Positions 41,947-52,334 of a stretch of DNA of 64,000 nucleotides are shown here, in pieces. Both the position numbers and the translations under genes were made by a program. The stretch's first letter is position 1. Every line of letters starts with the position of its first letter. The stretch lies in contig WNYE01000046.1 in assembly GCA_021396245.1 (NCBI GenBank), forward strand, positions 276,500 to 340,499, given 5' to 3'. The DNA comes from Sporothrix humicola (lineage: Eukaryota; Ascomycota; Sordariomycetes; Ophiostomatales; Ophiostomataceae). The notes beneath the pieces were generated by a model. The model was given only the letters and a program-made list of their open reading frames with translations, made no database searches and had not been told where the DNA came from.

Positions 41947-43932
41947 TGTCCGATGTGAGGTCAAAATGGTTCACATCGTCTATTTTGGTGTGTTCGTCCT
42001 ATTTCTCTTGCAGGCTGTACACTTTCATCGAATGTTTATCATTTATGGTGACTGTCCAGTTGTTGGCCAGATCACGACGAGTTATGGTTGCAAGTAATAC
42101 GAGATACGACGTATCTCTCTAGGCACCGCATTTCAGCTTCAGCCTCATCCCCACGATGCATCTTCATTGGCCAAATCCTCAGATGGTCAGCCGTGCACAA
42201 AGCCCACCACAGCAATTACCAAAATTGGCTAGCAACCATTCATGGGCGTTTGAAGGTGGAGTATTTTTCTTGTTTTATTTGGCAGCTATGTCTTCGCTGT
42301 TTGCATGCCATTTCAATTTGGTCTAACTGTCATGAAAAAAGCATTTTCTTTTCAGAGACGTGAATTATTTATTATTGTTATTGTAGTTATTTTTAAGTCC
42401 CTTTTTCGCAAGATTTTTATTCAAGTCTTGTCCTGTTTTTTTCGTTTATTAATTTTTTGATTTTATATTTTTTTTTTAAAAAAAAAAAAAAAAGGAAAAG
42501 GATGAAAAGAAATTAATGAAATCCAAATCAAATGGTTGCATATTCCCTCGTAATTAACAATCCTTCACAAACTCACGATATCAAACACCAACAGCATCCT
42601 TTCAGACTTTCAGATTGACTACGGCAGCCTCGCCCCGCAAAGTGTGACCGCGGCACGTTCCGGCTTTTGCTCCGTCGCTTTGTTATCTCCCAGTCTCCAG
42701 TCTTGGCTTGGGCGTCATTAGCGGACGCCACCAAATCTGGGGACCTGGGGAAAGAGAGAAGCGAGAGAGAAGGCTGCGAGGTCCGAATTTTGACCTTTCA
42801 ACGCAAACATTGGAATAGCCTGAGAAGCGCTGAAGGTGAGTAAGTAGTTCGTTTTCCCATCAATTGGTATCGATATCGATGTCGGCAGTGATGCCGATTG
42901 TCTCGTTGGCTGTTGGTCCCTGTAAGACGGAAAGTGCATGTGTTGATGGCGCTATTCGACGCAACAGTTGCCTCTTTTGGACTGCCCTTCTTTTTCCCCC
43001 AGTGGTGTGGACGGCATTTCCAGGGACCGACCGCTAACTGTTAGTGGGTGTCCTGGAGCCCTGGAGCCAGCTCACTGAAAGAGCCCTGAAGCTGCCATTT
43101 GCCACTGCGCCACTAACTGTTGACTCGCCTTCAGGTCTCCGTTTCCCTTTCTCCATTTCTTTGGCGTCCCCTCTTTTTGTTTCTCCATTTTCTCCTCACC
43201 TTTCCCTCGCTCTTGCAGTCTCCCCCCATCGCAATCATTTTCCGCGATGATTCATTGAGGGTCCTCATGTATTCCATATCTTGATCATGATGTGAGTAGA
43301 AGATGGGGAAGGAGCGGAAAAGCAATCCCTCCACGTGACACAGGATGCGGCAAAAGTAAACAAATGCAATAGGGGTAAACCGTGCCTTCCTCATGCAGAT
43401 GGGTGTTCTTTCAGAGAAGAACATTTCAATAATTCAATGTAAAGAAGACGAATGGCGATTGATTACCGTTGCTTTCTATCGGAAGAACTGCGAATTGAGT
43501 GTGAATTGCTGTCTGGGTTGTGATTGCACTGAAAGATTCAGACTTCAAGAGGTTGCAGTGAAGATTGCTAGCGTACCCTCTAAGCTGACTCGTGGGGACA
43601 GGACGGACATAATTGAGAAGGGGAAAGCCGACAGTGGGCCACAGGGCGACAAGCTTGCCCGTTCTTGGCGATCTGTTCGCAGCCGGGAAGAAGAAGCAAG
43701 CAGAGAGGGGCCAGGGGAAGCTCTGACGATTTAGCGCATGGCAAAGGCAAAAGAACAAAGCACCGAGGCTCAATGTTTTGGGGGCGAGGGGGGACGACTC
43801 CAACGTAAGAAAGTAGAGTGAAGATCATTTGAGAAGTTGACTTTGAATTTATACTTTGAATTTATTTTGTTCTTTTTTTCTTCAACTTCTTTAATTCTCA
43901 ACCACGACGACATTCCCACGCGCTTCTCGAAA
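41947..43932. other. 2-kb intergenic region
   Basis: No gene is supported. A poly(T)/poly(A) junction with long homopolymers lies at about 42468-42493 inside AT-rich DNA. A CT-rich stretch is at 43140-43220. T-rich leader sequence precedes the thiolase-like gene. No transposon ends were recognised. Confidence 0.5.
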
Positions 43933-45486
43933 ATGGTCTCGGCAAACACACCCATCCTGATCGGCGTCGGCGAGGTGCGCGAAAAGAAGATTGATGTGCA
44001 GCACTCGACAGAGCCGTCGGGGATGATGCTCGCGGCGATCCGGCAGGCGGCACAAGATGCGGGATTGTCGGCGTCCTCTCTCAGCTCGGCTGACAGCCTG
44101 TCGGTCGTCCCGCCATGGACGCTCACCTACGACGACCTGCCCGGCCTGCTGGCAAAGAACCTCGGGGCTACGCCCTCCTTTACGATCCTCGGCGAACACG
44201 GCGGCGAGCAGTGCGCGATGCTGACGGACGAGGCGGCGCGGCGGATTTCGACGGGCGAGAGCAAGCTGGCGATTGTGACGGGCGGCGAGTCGCTGGCGTC
44301 GCTGGCGGCGGCGCAGAAAGCAGGGCACAAGCACCCGCCCGGCTGGACGGTGCCGGACCCCAAGGCGGCGACTGTTTCCACAAACAACCTCGAGTTCAAC
44401 GGCGCCAACACGGCCAGCAAGCACAACATGGGGCTGGCGATCCACGTGTACCCGATGTACGAGAACGGGCTGCGGGCTAAGGTGGGCATGACCCAGAAAG
44501 AAAACATGGAGGAGTCGGCGATCCTGTACTCGGACTTTGACAAGACGGCGTGCGCGCACCCGGCGAGCTGGCGGTCGGGCGAGACGCCGAGAGATGCAAA
44601 GGCCGTCGGTGAGGTGACGCCGAAAAACCGGATGATCTGCACGCCGTACCCGCTGCTGCAGAACGCGTTCAACACGGTCAACCTGTCGGCGGCGGTGATC
44701 CTGACGTCGGTCGGCCACGCCCAAGAGCTCGGCATTCCCCCCTCCCGATGGGTGTATCTGCTGGGCGGCGCGGGCACCAACGACAAGGAGAACTGGTGGG
44801 AGCGGACTAACTTTTACTCGAGCCAGTCGCTGGAGCAGTCGATTGACGCGACGATTGGCGTGTCGGGCATTGGCAGCAAGGACGTGATCGACGCTTTTGA
44901 TTTCTACTCGTGCTTCCCCATTGTGCCCAAGCTGGCCTGCCACCACCTGGGCTTAAGCATCACCAACCCCCAGAAGCCGATCTCGCTGCTCGGCGGCCTC
45001 ACGTCTTTTGGCGGCGCCGGCAACAACTACTCGATGCACGCCATGGTGGCCATGGCCCGCGACATCCGCGCCAAGCAGTACCGCACCGGCATGGTCGTCG
45101 CCAACGGCGGTGTCCTGACGCACCACTACGGCCTGCTGCTGTCCTCGCATCCCCGCGAGAGCCACCTAGACGTCTATCCTCGCGGCAACCCTCTTCCCCA
45201 CCACATGGCCGTCCCGTCGGCACCGGTGATTGACGAGTCCGTCGTCGGCCCCGCCACCATTGAGACCTACACCGTCGCCTACGACCGCAGTGGAAAGCCC
45301 ACGATCGCCCACATTGTCGCGCGCGTCGACGCCACCGGCCACCGCTTCGTGGCCAACAACGGCGACGCCGCGACCCTCCAGGCGATTGCCGACTACAACG
45401 GCGAGCCGATTGGCACCAAGGGGCTGGCCAAGCAGACCAAGGACGGCAAGAATGCCTTTTTCATTGGCACGCCGTCGAAGCTGTAG
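43933..45486 (+). CDS. Thiolase-like acyl-CoA enzyme with peroxisomal SKL
   Basis: A 517-residue intronless protein starts at MVSANTPILI. The open frame upstream to 43837 is leader. The N-terminal thiolase fold begins TPILIGVGEVREKKIDV. The segment EHGGEQCAMLTDEAARRIS aligns by eye with the thiolase nucleophile region, but the usual Cys position appears to be Gly (about residue 91), with a Cys at 94. DFYSCFPIV (Cys327) and VVANGGVLTHHYGLLLSS fit the atypical acetyl-CoA acetyltransferase/lipid-transfer branch. The C-terminal SKL is a PTS1 signal. It would perform the final carbon-carbon cleavage (thiolysis, or retro-aldol in related bacterial Ltp2-type proteins) of a peroxisomal CoA-ester pathway with its neighbours at 46456, 47559 and 50140. 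Confidence 0.88.
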   Translation: MVSANTPILIGVGEVREKKIDVQHSTEPSGMMLAAIRQAAQDAGLSASSLSSADSLSVVPPWTLTYDDLPGLLAKNLGATPSFTILGEHGGEQCAMLTDEAARRISTGESKLAIVTGGESLASLAAAQKAGHKHPPGWTVPDPKAATVSTNNLEFNGANTASKHNMGLAIHVYPMYENGLRAKVGMTQKENMEESAILYSDFDKTACAHPASWRSGETPRDAKAVGEVTPKNRMICTPYPLLQNAFNTVNLSAAVILTSVGHAQELGIPPSRWVYLLGGAGTNDKENWWERTNFYSSQSLEQSIDATIGVSGIGSKDVIDAFDFYSCFPIVPKLACHHLGLSITNPQKPISLLGGLTSFGGAGNNYSMHAMVAMARDIRAKQYRTGMVVANGGVLTHHYGLLLSSHPRESHLDVYPRGNPLPHHMAVPSAPVIDESVVGPATIETYTVAYDRSGKPTIAHIVARVDATGHRFVANNGDAATLQAIADYNGEPIGTKGLAKQTKDGKNAFFIGTPSKL

Positions 45487-46455
45487 GCCCATGCATAGCA
45501 GGAAGATGAGTTGAGATACTGTAGATAGACACACTGTACATAATACGAGACTGATTTAGACTGTACTCTTGTTCTTGACCGGCATTTTGATTTTGAATCT
45601 GGTGATGATGTCCTCTCTTCAGTAGTTACGGCGCATTTAGTGCTCCGCTGAAGTTACAGGGCAGTTAGTGATGCTTTAGATGCCACCGCTGAACGACGTA
45701 TCTCAACTGGTGATAACGCAAGTCTGCCTCTATTTGTCTAGAACTACAAGTATCGGCGTTTTTGTAAACATGTGCCGACCTCTCCGCATTTTCAGGAATT
45801 GTCGCCATCAATTGTGGTTGGGTCTTTCGGTTGGAGACATTCACTGGACTTGTCGACGTCTTCTTTTCTAGCGGACATTTCTTAGGGGCCCTTTCTTAGC
45901 TTGTGCTTCTTTAGCTTCTAGCGCCCCTCACCACCAAACCCCCCCGAGCCCCCTAAGCTCGGCTTCTCCACCGCCTCCACCACGCCAAATGCGCTTGTCG
46001 ACGAGCTTGCCTCCCCAGAAAGGAAAGCAGAGCGTCGCGAGTTGATAGCCTAAGCACTAGCGACCGCTACGAGGAGGACACTAAAAAGAAAACCCCTGTT
46101 TATTGGAGCGAGTCATTACGGCCCACTCTGTCGCAAGACAGAAGACAAGCAAAAGCAAAAGAGAGACGAAGGAAAGCTGACGGCGTGCCATTGCCGATTG
46201 ATGGGGAAGAGAGGAGTCGAGAAGAGGAGACGAGAGCTGTTCGAACCGGGGCAGTTTTGGAGTTCCTGTTGTCTGTCGGTCTTTTGTTGATCTCACTCCG
46301 TCGATCCTGTTCTGTTATCTCGACTTTTTTTTTTTCTTTCTTTTTTTCGTCTTCTTTTTCTGTCTCTCATCTTCAACTTCGGCTTCACACTCTACACTCA
46401 ACCAACCTCACTCGTCTCACCAATTCTCCCAACGTCACCTTCCCCCTACCTCACA
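45487..46455. other. Intergenic region with pyrimidine-rich leader
   Basis: This promoter region precedes the enoyl-CoA hydratase gene. A long T/C tract (about 46315-46375) runs close to the start codon, as is common in well-expressed fungal genes. No gene is seen. Confidence 0.55.
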
Positions 46456-47292
46456 ATGTCTTCCCCGTACGCCACGTTCCAGACGCCGCCGCCCGAGACG
46501 ACGAATCTCAAGCTGACGTTCCCGGCGCCGTATGTCCTGCTGGTCACGATCAACCGCGAAAAGGCCATGAACTCGATCACGGTGGCCGGCCATTGGGAGG
46601 GCGACGCCGTCTGGACCTGGTTCGACGAGGAGCCCGAGCTGCGCGTCGCCATCCTGACGGGCGCCGGCACGCGCTCGTTTAGCGCTGGTGCCGACCTCAA
46701 GGAGGTCAACAAGACCCGCGGCAAGGGCACCGCACCCGTCCCGATGCCTGTGGGCAGCTTCCTGGGCTTCACGCGCCGCCTCGGCAAGAAGCCCGTCATT
46801 GGCGCCGTCAACGGCTACGCGTACGGTGGCGGCTTCGAGCTGGCCCTCAACTGCGACATGGTCCTGGCGTCGCCGACCGCCAAGTTCTCGCTGCCCGAGG
46901 CCAGCCGCGGCCTTTATGCTGGTGCCGGCGGCCTGGCCCGCGCCGTCCGCATTCTGGGCATGCAGCTCGCCGGCGAGATCGCCCTCGCCGGCCGCGTCAT
47001 GACCGCCCAGGAGCTCGAGCGCCTGGGCTTCTGCCGCGTCTCCAAGACACAAGAGTCGCTGGTTTCCGAGGCCGTCGAGCTCGCCAAGAGCGTCGGCTCG
47101 CAGTCGCCCGATGCACTCATCGTCACGCGCTCCGGCCTGCGCCAGGCCTGGGAGACCGGCAGCCTGGAGCGCGCGTCCCAAATCACCGAGGAGCGCTACG
47201 GCAAGCTGCTGATGGAGGGCGAGAACATGAAGATTGGCACCGCTGCCTTTGCCCGCAAGGAGCAGCCCAAGTGGGTGCCTTCCAAGTTGTAA
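46456..47292 (+). CDS. Enoyl-CoA hydratase/isomerase with peroxisomal SKL
   Basis: A 278-residue intronless crotonase-fold protein, the normal family length. The CoA/oxyanion-hole region is GAGTRSFSAGADLKEV (about 69-84). Both catalytic acids of true hydratases are present: Glu128 in YGGGFELALNCD and Glu148 in FSLPEASRGLYAGAGG. The C-terminus PSKL carries a PTS1 signal. It would hydrate a trans-2-enoyl-CoA in the peroxisome, supplying the thiolase-like enzyme just upstream on the same strand. The missing 3-hydroxyacyl-CoA dehydrogenase step is not encoded nearby. It converges on the acyl-CoA dehydrogenase gene. A hydratase/lyase activity on cinnamoyl-type substrates is an alternative. Confidence 0.92.
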   Translation: MSSPYATFQTPPPETTNLKLTFPAPYVLLVTINREKAMNSITVAGHWEGDAVWTWFDEEPELRVAILTGAGTRSFSAGADLKEVNKTRGKGTAPVPMPVGSFLGFTRRLGKKPVIGAVNGYAYGGGFELALNCDMVLASPTAKFSLPEASRGLYAGAGGLARAVRILGMQLAGEIALAGRVMTAQELERLGFCRVSKTQESLVSEAVELAKSVGSQSPDALIVTRSGLRQAWETGSLERASQITEERYGKLLMEGENMKIGTAAFARKEQPKWVPSKL

Positions 47293-47558
47293 GGGAGTCA
47301 CGCCGTCGACTTGAGGCAGATGTAATCTGGGGTCGTCACTGTACAAAGTTTGTTTCTTTCTTTTGTTGTGTACATTTTCATAGACAGCCATAAAATAATT
47401 GTTTCTCACACGCTCGATGGATGATATGATATTGATTTGATATTGACTAAGTTGATGCTTATGTGCAAGTTTATTCACTGATTGTTATGTACATTCTATT
47501 TACAGTATCTACTCACATACATATTTACACGTCTGACGATCATCTGCCTGCTTCGCAC

Positions 47559-48839
47559 TCACAGCTTGGCCCCCCTCTTCTCGGCCTGGGCCATCTCCTG
47601 CCGAATGGCCAGGTCTGTGATGATCTCTTCGCTGCCGCCGCCGACCACACTGACGCGCAAATCACGGCCAATCCGCTCGACTCGCGAGCCAACGCCGCCT
47701 CGCTGATAACCGGCGCCGCCAAAGATTTGTTGAGCCTCGCGGTTGGCCAGCTCCAGGATGCGCCCGCCGTGCACTTTGGCCAGGGCAATGCGGCTCGCCA
47801 GCTCGTTGCCGACGGTGCCGGTCGTCTTGGCATGGTAGGCAATCTGCTCGATCCAGGCCCAGTGGGACTCGATGTAGCGGGCGAGCGTGGCCAGTTTGTG
47901 GCGGATGATCTGGTGCGAGAAAAGCGGCTTGCCAAATGTGTGCCTATCCAAGGCGTAGGCCCATGCGTCCTCCAAGCAGGCACGTGCCATGCTATTCATG
48001 CCGACGGCCATGATGAGGCGTTCCCTATTAAAGTTGGTCATGAGGTAGCGGAAGCCGTTGTTCTCCTCGCCAATGAGGTTGCCCACGGGCACGACGACGT
48101 CTTCCATGGTCACCCATGTACTTTCGCCCGCGTGGAAGCCGCTGTTCTTGATCTTGCGGCGCGACACCCCGGGGCTGTCGAGCGGGATCACCAGCACGGA
48201 CACGCCCTTGGCGCCGGGCCCGCCCGTCCGCACCGCCGTCGTCATGTGCGTCGCCGTCATGCCGCCCGAGATCCACTTCTTGTGGCCGTTGACAATGTAC
48301 GACTGGCCGTCGGCAGTCTTGACGGCCGTCGTCTTGAGGTTGGCTAGATCTGACCCGCCGGTCGGCTCCGTCGCGCCAAGACAAAAGGATGTCTCCCCGG
48401 TAAAGATGCCGTGCAGCCACTCCTCTTTCTGGGCTTTGCTTCCAAAGTGCACAATGGGCGGCACACCAATCGCCAGGTTGCCCCCCAGCCCGCCAATAAT
48501 CCCGCCCGAGCCCATGCGGTTGACCTCGTAGTGCATTATGACAAAATGGAAAATGTCCCACTCCTGGAAGGACACGCCGCCGGGCAGCTTGACGCCGTGG
48601 GCGTACTCTTCTGGCATTTCCTGGAACGCGAGACCCGCCTGTGCGTACTTGCGCTTCGCCTCCGCCGGAACCTGCCCGTTCTCCTCCCACTCCTCGACGA
48701 ACGGAAAGACGTTCTGCTCCAAGTACGACCGGACAGACCGTTGCAGCCGACGGTGGCTCTCGCCATAGTAGGGCGACGCCAGCGTGCCAGCGAGCCACGC
48801 GGGCTCTGCAAACGGCGCGAGGTTGATGGAGGGATCCAT
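47559..48839 (-). CDS. Acyl-CoA dehydrogenase with C-terminal AKL
   Basis: A 426-residue intronless protein starts at MDPSINLAPF. The frame continues upstream to 48986 (49 more residues), and that form would resemble a mitochondrial leader. Family signatures are FCLGATEPTGGSDLANLKTT with the following VNGHKKWISGG (flavin/substrate side) and the C-terminal IFGGAGYQRGG and VVGGGSEEIITDLAIRQ. The flavoenzyme would introduce the 2,3-double bond into an acyl-CoA. The C-terminus is AKL, which fits PTS1, so a peroxisomal location is likely. This is unusual because the peroxisomal step is classically done by acyl-CoA oxidase, though fungal peroxisomal dehydrogenases are known. It is divergent from the ligase at 50140. 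Confidence 0.9.
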   Translation of the reverse strand: MDPSINLAPFAEPAWLAGTLASPYYGESHRRLQRSVRSYLEQNVFPFVEEWEENGQVPAEAKRKYAQAGLAFQEMPEEYAHGVKLPGGVSFQEWDIFHFVIMHYEVNRMGSGGIIGGLGGNLAIGVPPIVHFGSKAQKEEWLHGIFTGETSFCLGATEPTGGSDLANLKTTAVKTADGQSYIVNGHKKWISGGMTATHMTTAVRTGGPGAKGVSVLVIPLDSPGVSRRKIKNSGFHAGESTWVTMEDVVVPVGNLIGEENNGFRYLMTNFNRERLIMAVGMNSMARACLEDAWAYALDRHTFGKPLFSHQIIRHKLATLARYIESHWAWIEQIAYHAKTTGTVGNELASRIALAKVHGGRILELANREAQQIFGGAGYQRGGVGSRVERIGRDLRVSVVGGGSEEIITDLAIRQEMAQAEKRGAKL

Positions 48840-50139
48840 GGCGAGACAAGCGAGCGAAGCGAGCTTGTGAGCTTGTGAGAAACGAGCTTGCGAGGAAATA
48901 AAAGAATGCAAGGGTTGTATGGACGGGAGGAAGCGGGAGTATGCCGGGTGTGGCAGTCTTGTTGTCGAGATACGTCTGGGCTGCAAGAATCAAAGTCGGA
49001 AAGAAGGCGGAACAGTGCCGTGCTGCAGTGCTGCGGTCAAGGGGCTGTCGTCGAACGTCGAATACGAGCAGCTGCAAGAGGAGACGTCTGACCACCGTCG
49101 TCTTCGGTTTTGTCGTATTTTGAGAGAAAGAGTTGAATTGGGATTAGGGGACGGAGACGGTGAAGAATGTCAGTGGACGGGCGTGATTGATAATGAAGAT
49201 AAAAAAAGATCAGAAAAAAGAAGGGAAGAGATGCCGGGTTCATAAACAAATGGTGACCCTTGTCCGCTCACAAAACGTGGAGAAGGAGGAGAACGACTTC
49301 CAAACGAACGACCCAGACAAACGACAAATGTCCACTTACATGCGGAGAAAGAGGTATTCGAATGTGACGCTCTTCAGATGTCTGTTGACTCGCAGCCATT
49401 GGTCGGCGACCACACTGACTCGTCACTAACACCAGGCGCGAGTGGGGGGTTCCACGGAGATGCAATAGACGGCGACGAAAAGAAGAAATAAAGAGAAAGA
49501 CGACTGCGAAAAGAGAAGCTCGTGAATAGTGATTGTTAATCGTGATCAAATGTTGACAGTCTGAAGAGCTCATTTGAGAGCTTCTGAATACGACTGGAGG
49601 GCACCCGCCACTGTAAATCATTCCCGACTGCAGTGTTTTGGTGCTGACGGCCGTCTCTCGCGCGCTCTCACCCGCAATGACTACAGGCCTTTTAGGGCTA
49701 TTGCACAGGTATTGCTGACGGTGGAGAGGGCCTGTGGGGACTCTAAGGATCACTGTGCATTCCCCAGATGGACGGAAAACGGAGAGAACGACACAGCGAC
49801 ACACTGAATCCTTCATCCTGGCAGGGCTGATGCGACCAACAATTAGAGGGACTCGACCAGCCCAACTCGCAGAATGGCACCAACATGGGGAAACCACACG
49901 CTGATCAACGGGCATGTAGAAAATGGGCTTTCCAGAGAGATACCAGAGGTAGAATGGAACGGACAACGAGACGGAATTTTACAGAGTTTACAGAGAGATA
50001 CAGACTGCCCGACTCGAAACATACAAAATGGACCGACTAGACGAGTCAGTTCGTCTCGACCAAGGACGCTGCTGAATCGTCTGTCTTCACTGCAGTCTGA
50101 TACACTCTACGTCATTTAATTTACTCCTACTCCCCCACA
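48840..50139. other. 1.3-kb divergent promoter of the dehydrogenase and ligase genes
   Basis: It lies between the divergent start codons of two PTS1-tailed enzymes, so it probably carries shared control sites. AGCGAGC-type repeats lie just upstream of the dehydrogenase start (48851-48895). No gene is supported. Confidence 0.55.
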
Positions 50140-51828
50140 ATGATCTACAACTCTACATTTGCACCGTCGACGGTCCCCCGCGACGCGTCGTTCTGGCAGT
50201 GCATGCTCCGTCTCAATGTCGACGAGACGCCGCCCGACACGATCATTCTACAGGAGCATGAGCGGCCGCAAAAGTACTTTACGTATGCATCGGCGCCACG
50301 CTTGGCCGGGCTGGGCGCAGACGGCTTGAAGAGGGTCCTGAACCTCAAGAAGGGGGACACAATCCTCATCGTGGGGACAAACACGCTCGACTACCTGCAC
50401 GTCGAGTTCAGCGGGCTGTGGGCGGGCATTGTGGCGGCGCTGGGCAATGCGTCGGCGACGACGGCCGACCTGGTGCACCTCATCGACCAGGCGAAGCCGG
50501 CGGCCGTCTTTTGCGATCCGGGGGCGTTGATGGCGAGCATGACGGCGGCCATTGATCAGTCGACGTGTCCACAGGCCACACTGGTCGGTCTTGGAGAGAA
50601 GGACACAGCGTCGTTGGCATGGCCGTCTGACTTCATTCAAGACCCCTCTGCTTCCCCTTTATGTCCACCCCTCGATCTCTCTACAATCGACAACCACACC
50701 GTCCCCGCTCTCATCTGTTTCAGCAGCGGCACGACCAGCGGCCGGCCCAAGGCGGCCGTCCTCAGCCACTTCAACGTGCTGGCCTACCCTTTGCTGTACA
50801 GAGCGAGCGAGCCCACCACGGCCAACCGCGGTCAGCGCGACGTCTTTTACGCCCCGCTGGCGCACATCTACGGCGTCTTTGTGGCCACCACGATGCCCGT
50901 CTTCACGGGAGGATACGTCCGGCTGTTGCGACAGTATTCCCTGCCGGCGTACCTTGCAGCGTGTGCTGAAAACAAGGCTACCACGCTGAGAATGGTCCCC
51001 CCAACACTCGTGGCCATGGTCAAACTGCTGCAAGAGGGCTCGACAAGGCTCGACCTCTCGTCCGTGTCCAACATCGTCTGCGCCGGCGCGATGCTGGCGC
51101 CCGAGATGATCCGCGCGGTGCACACGCTGCTCGGAAAAGACTTGGCCATTGTGCAGGCGTACGGCATGACCGAGGGGCTGGTGACGATTGTGAGCCGGTT
51201 TGCCGCGGACCGCAAGCAGGGGAGTGTCGGAAGGCCCGTCTCGGGTGGGAGGATGAGGATTGTCGACGACGACCTCAAAGACGTGCCGGCCGGCGAAACA
51301 GGCGAAGTCGTCATCTCGTCGCCGACCGTGTTCATGGGCTACAAGGATGACCCAGAAGCCACCAGAGAAGCCTTCCCGTTTTCACCTTCCGGAAAAAACG
51401 AAGACGGCTCCTCTTTCCTTTTGACCGGCGACATTGGCAGGGTCGACGCCGACGGCTTCCTCTGGCTGACCGACCGCAAAAAGGACATGATCAAGTACAA
51501 GGCCCACCAGGTGTCGCCCGCCGAGCTCGAGAACGTGCTGCACGCACACCCGCTCGTGCAAGAAGCCGGCGTATGTGCCGCCTGGGATCCAGTACAGCAG
51601 ACCGACGTGCCCGTGGGGTATGTCAGTTTTGTGTCGGCCGTGACGGAGGAGAAGAGGGCAGCTGCCCTGAAGGAAGTGCGCGCCTTTGTCGACAAGCAGG
51701 TCGCCCCCCAGAAGAAACTGCGAGGAGGACTGTTCTTCCTGCCGGTAATGCCTCGCAACGCAACAGGCAAGCTGCTGAGGCGGAATCTGCCGGCGCGGCT
51801 GGAGGCGGCACGAAAGTCGAAGCTGTAG
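50140..51828 (+). CDS. AMP-dependent acyl-CoA ligase (4-coumarate:CoA ligase-like) with peroxisomal SKL
   Basis: A 562-residue intronless protein of the ANL family. The P-loop is ICFSSGTTSGRPKAAVLSH (about 190-208). The adenylation core includes VQAYGMTEG and LLTGDIGRVDADGFLWLTDR, with the following KKDMIKYKAHQVSPAELEN, and the C-terminal lysine signal is NATGKLLRR. The C-terminal SKL is a PTS1 signal. The enzyme would activate a carboxylic acid to its CoA thioester inside peroxisomes, the entry step for the hydratase, dehydrogenase and thiolase-like proteins encoded to its left. Phenylpropanoid-type or other medium-size acids are plausible, but the specificity pocket was not decoded. Its promoter is shared with the dehydrogenase gene. 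Confidence 0.93.
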   Translation: MIYNSTFAPSTVPRDASFWQCMLRLNVDETPPDTIILQEHERPQKYFTYASAPRLAGLGADGLKRVLNLKKGDTILIVGTNTLDYLHVEFSGLWAGIVAALGNASATTADLVHLIDQAKPAAVFCDPGALMASMTAAIDQSTCPQATLVGLGEKDTASLAWPSDFIQDPSASPLCPPLDLSTIDNHTVPALICFSSGTTSGRPKAAVLSHFNVLAYPLLYRASEPTTANRGQRDVFYAPLAHIYGVFVATTMPVFTGGYVRLLRQYSLPAYLAACAENKATTLRMVPPTLVAMVKLLQEGSTRLDLSSVSNIVCAGAMLAPEMIRAVHTLLGKDLAIVQAYGMTEGLVTIVSRFAADRKQGSVGRPVSGGRMRIVDDDLKDVPAGETGEVVISSPTVFMGYKDDPEATREAFPFSPSGKNEDGSSFLLTGDIGRVDADGFLWLTDRKKDMIKYKAHQVSPAELENVLHAHPLVQEAGVCAAWDPVQQTDVPVGYVSFVSAVTEEKRAAALKEVRAFVDKQVAPQKKLRGGLFFLPVMPRNATGKLLRRNLPARLEAARKSKL

Positions 51829-52334
51829 GAGGTGGGAGGAAATGTCGAGAAGGAGGGGAGGGTCGGGACGGGATGCGTTGTACGGACGTCAGACAAATCA
51901 GACCGATCAACTTTGTCAGAATGAAAGAAACTCGAATGCAAATGCATGTGCACCGTGAAGAAACATGCCCCACCAACTGCCAAGGCGCACAGCATGCTGT
52001 TCTGGTGTGTTTTGGTGGTCTTTGCTTGGTGTCTGCCTCACTGTGGGGCCAACGTGCGCTGTCGTCCACTGAAAACAATGCAAAGTCGTCCCCCAACGGC
52101 CCGTTAACGGCTGCCTCTCGTGGCCTAGACCGCTCCACAAACAGCCCCAAATATTGGCGTTTCTTATCCGCTATCGCCCTTTGGGCTGCGACGAATGCTC
52201 GACTTGGCAAGGCTCCAGTGGCAGGGTGGCACAAATGTCCGAGGTCCTGCATCGTGGCTTTAAATCTCACGATCTCCCTGACGTCTTTCCCATTTCTTTT
52301 CTGACAGTTGGGACCGTCCATCGCCATCGCCGCC
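51829..52334. other. Intergenic region
   Basis: It lies downstream of the ligase and upstream of the P/Q-rich gene. Nothing recognised. Confidence 0.5.

Noticed and set aside
42468..42493. Poly(T)/poly(A) junction as the tail of a retroelement
   Set aside because: No reverse transcriptase, target-site duplication or body of an element was seen. It is treated as simple sequence.
43763..43768. CCGAGG, matching the core recognised by fungal fatty-acid regulators (CCTCGG), upstream of the thiolase-like gene
   Set aside because: A single 6-mer is expected often by chance, and I found no matching copies in the promoters of the other three cluster genes.
46230..46250. GTTCGAACC resembling a tRNA T-loop
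   Set aside because: No T-stem pairing, acceptor stem or anticodon arm can be built around it.
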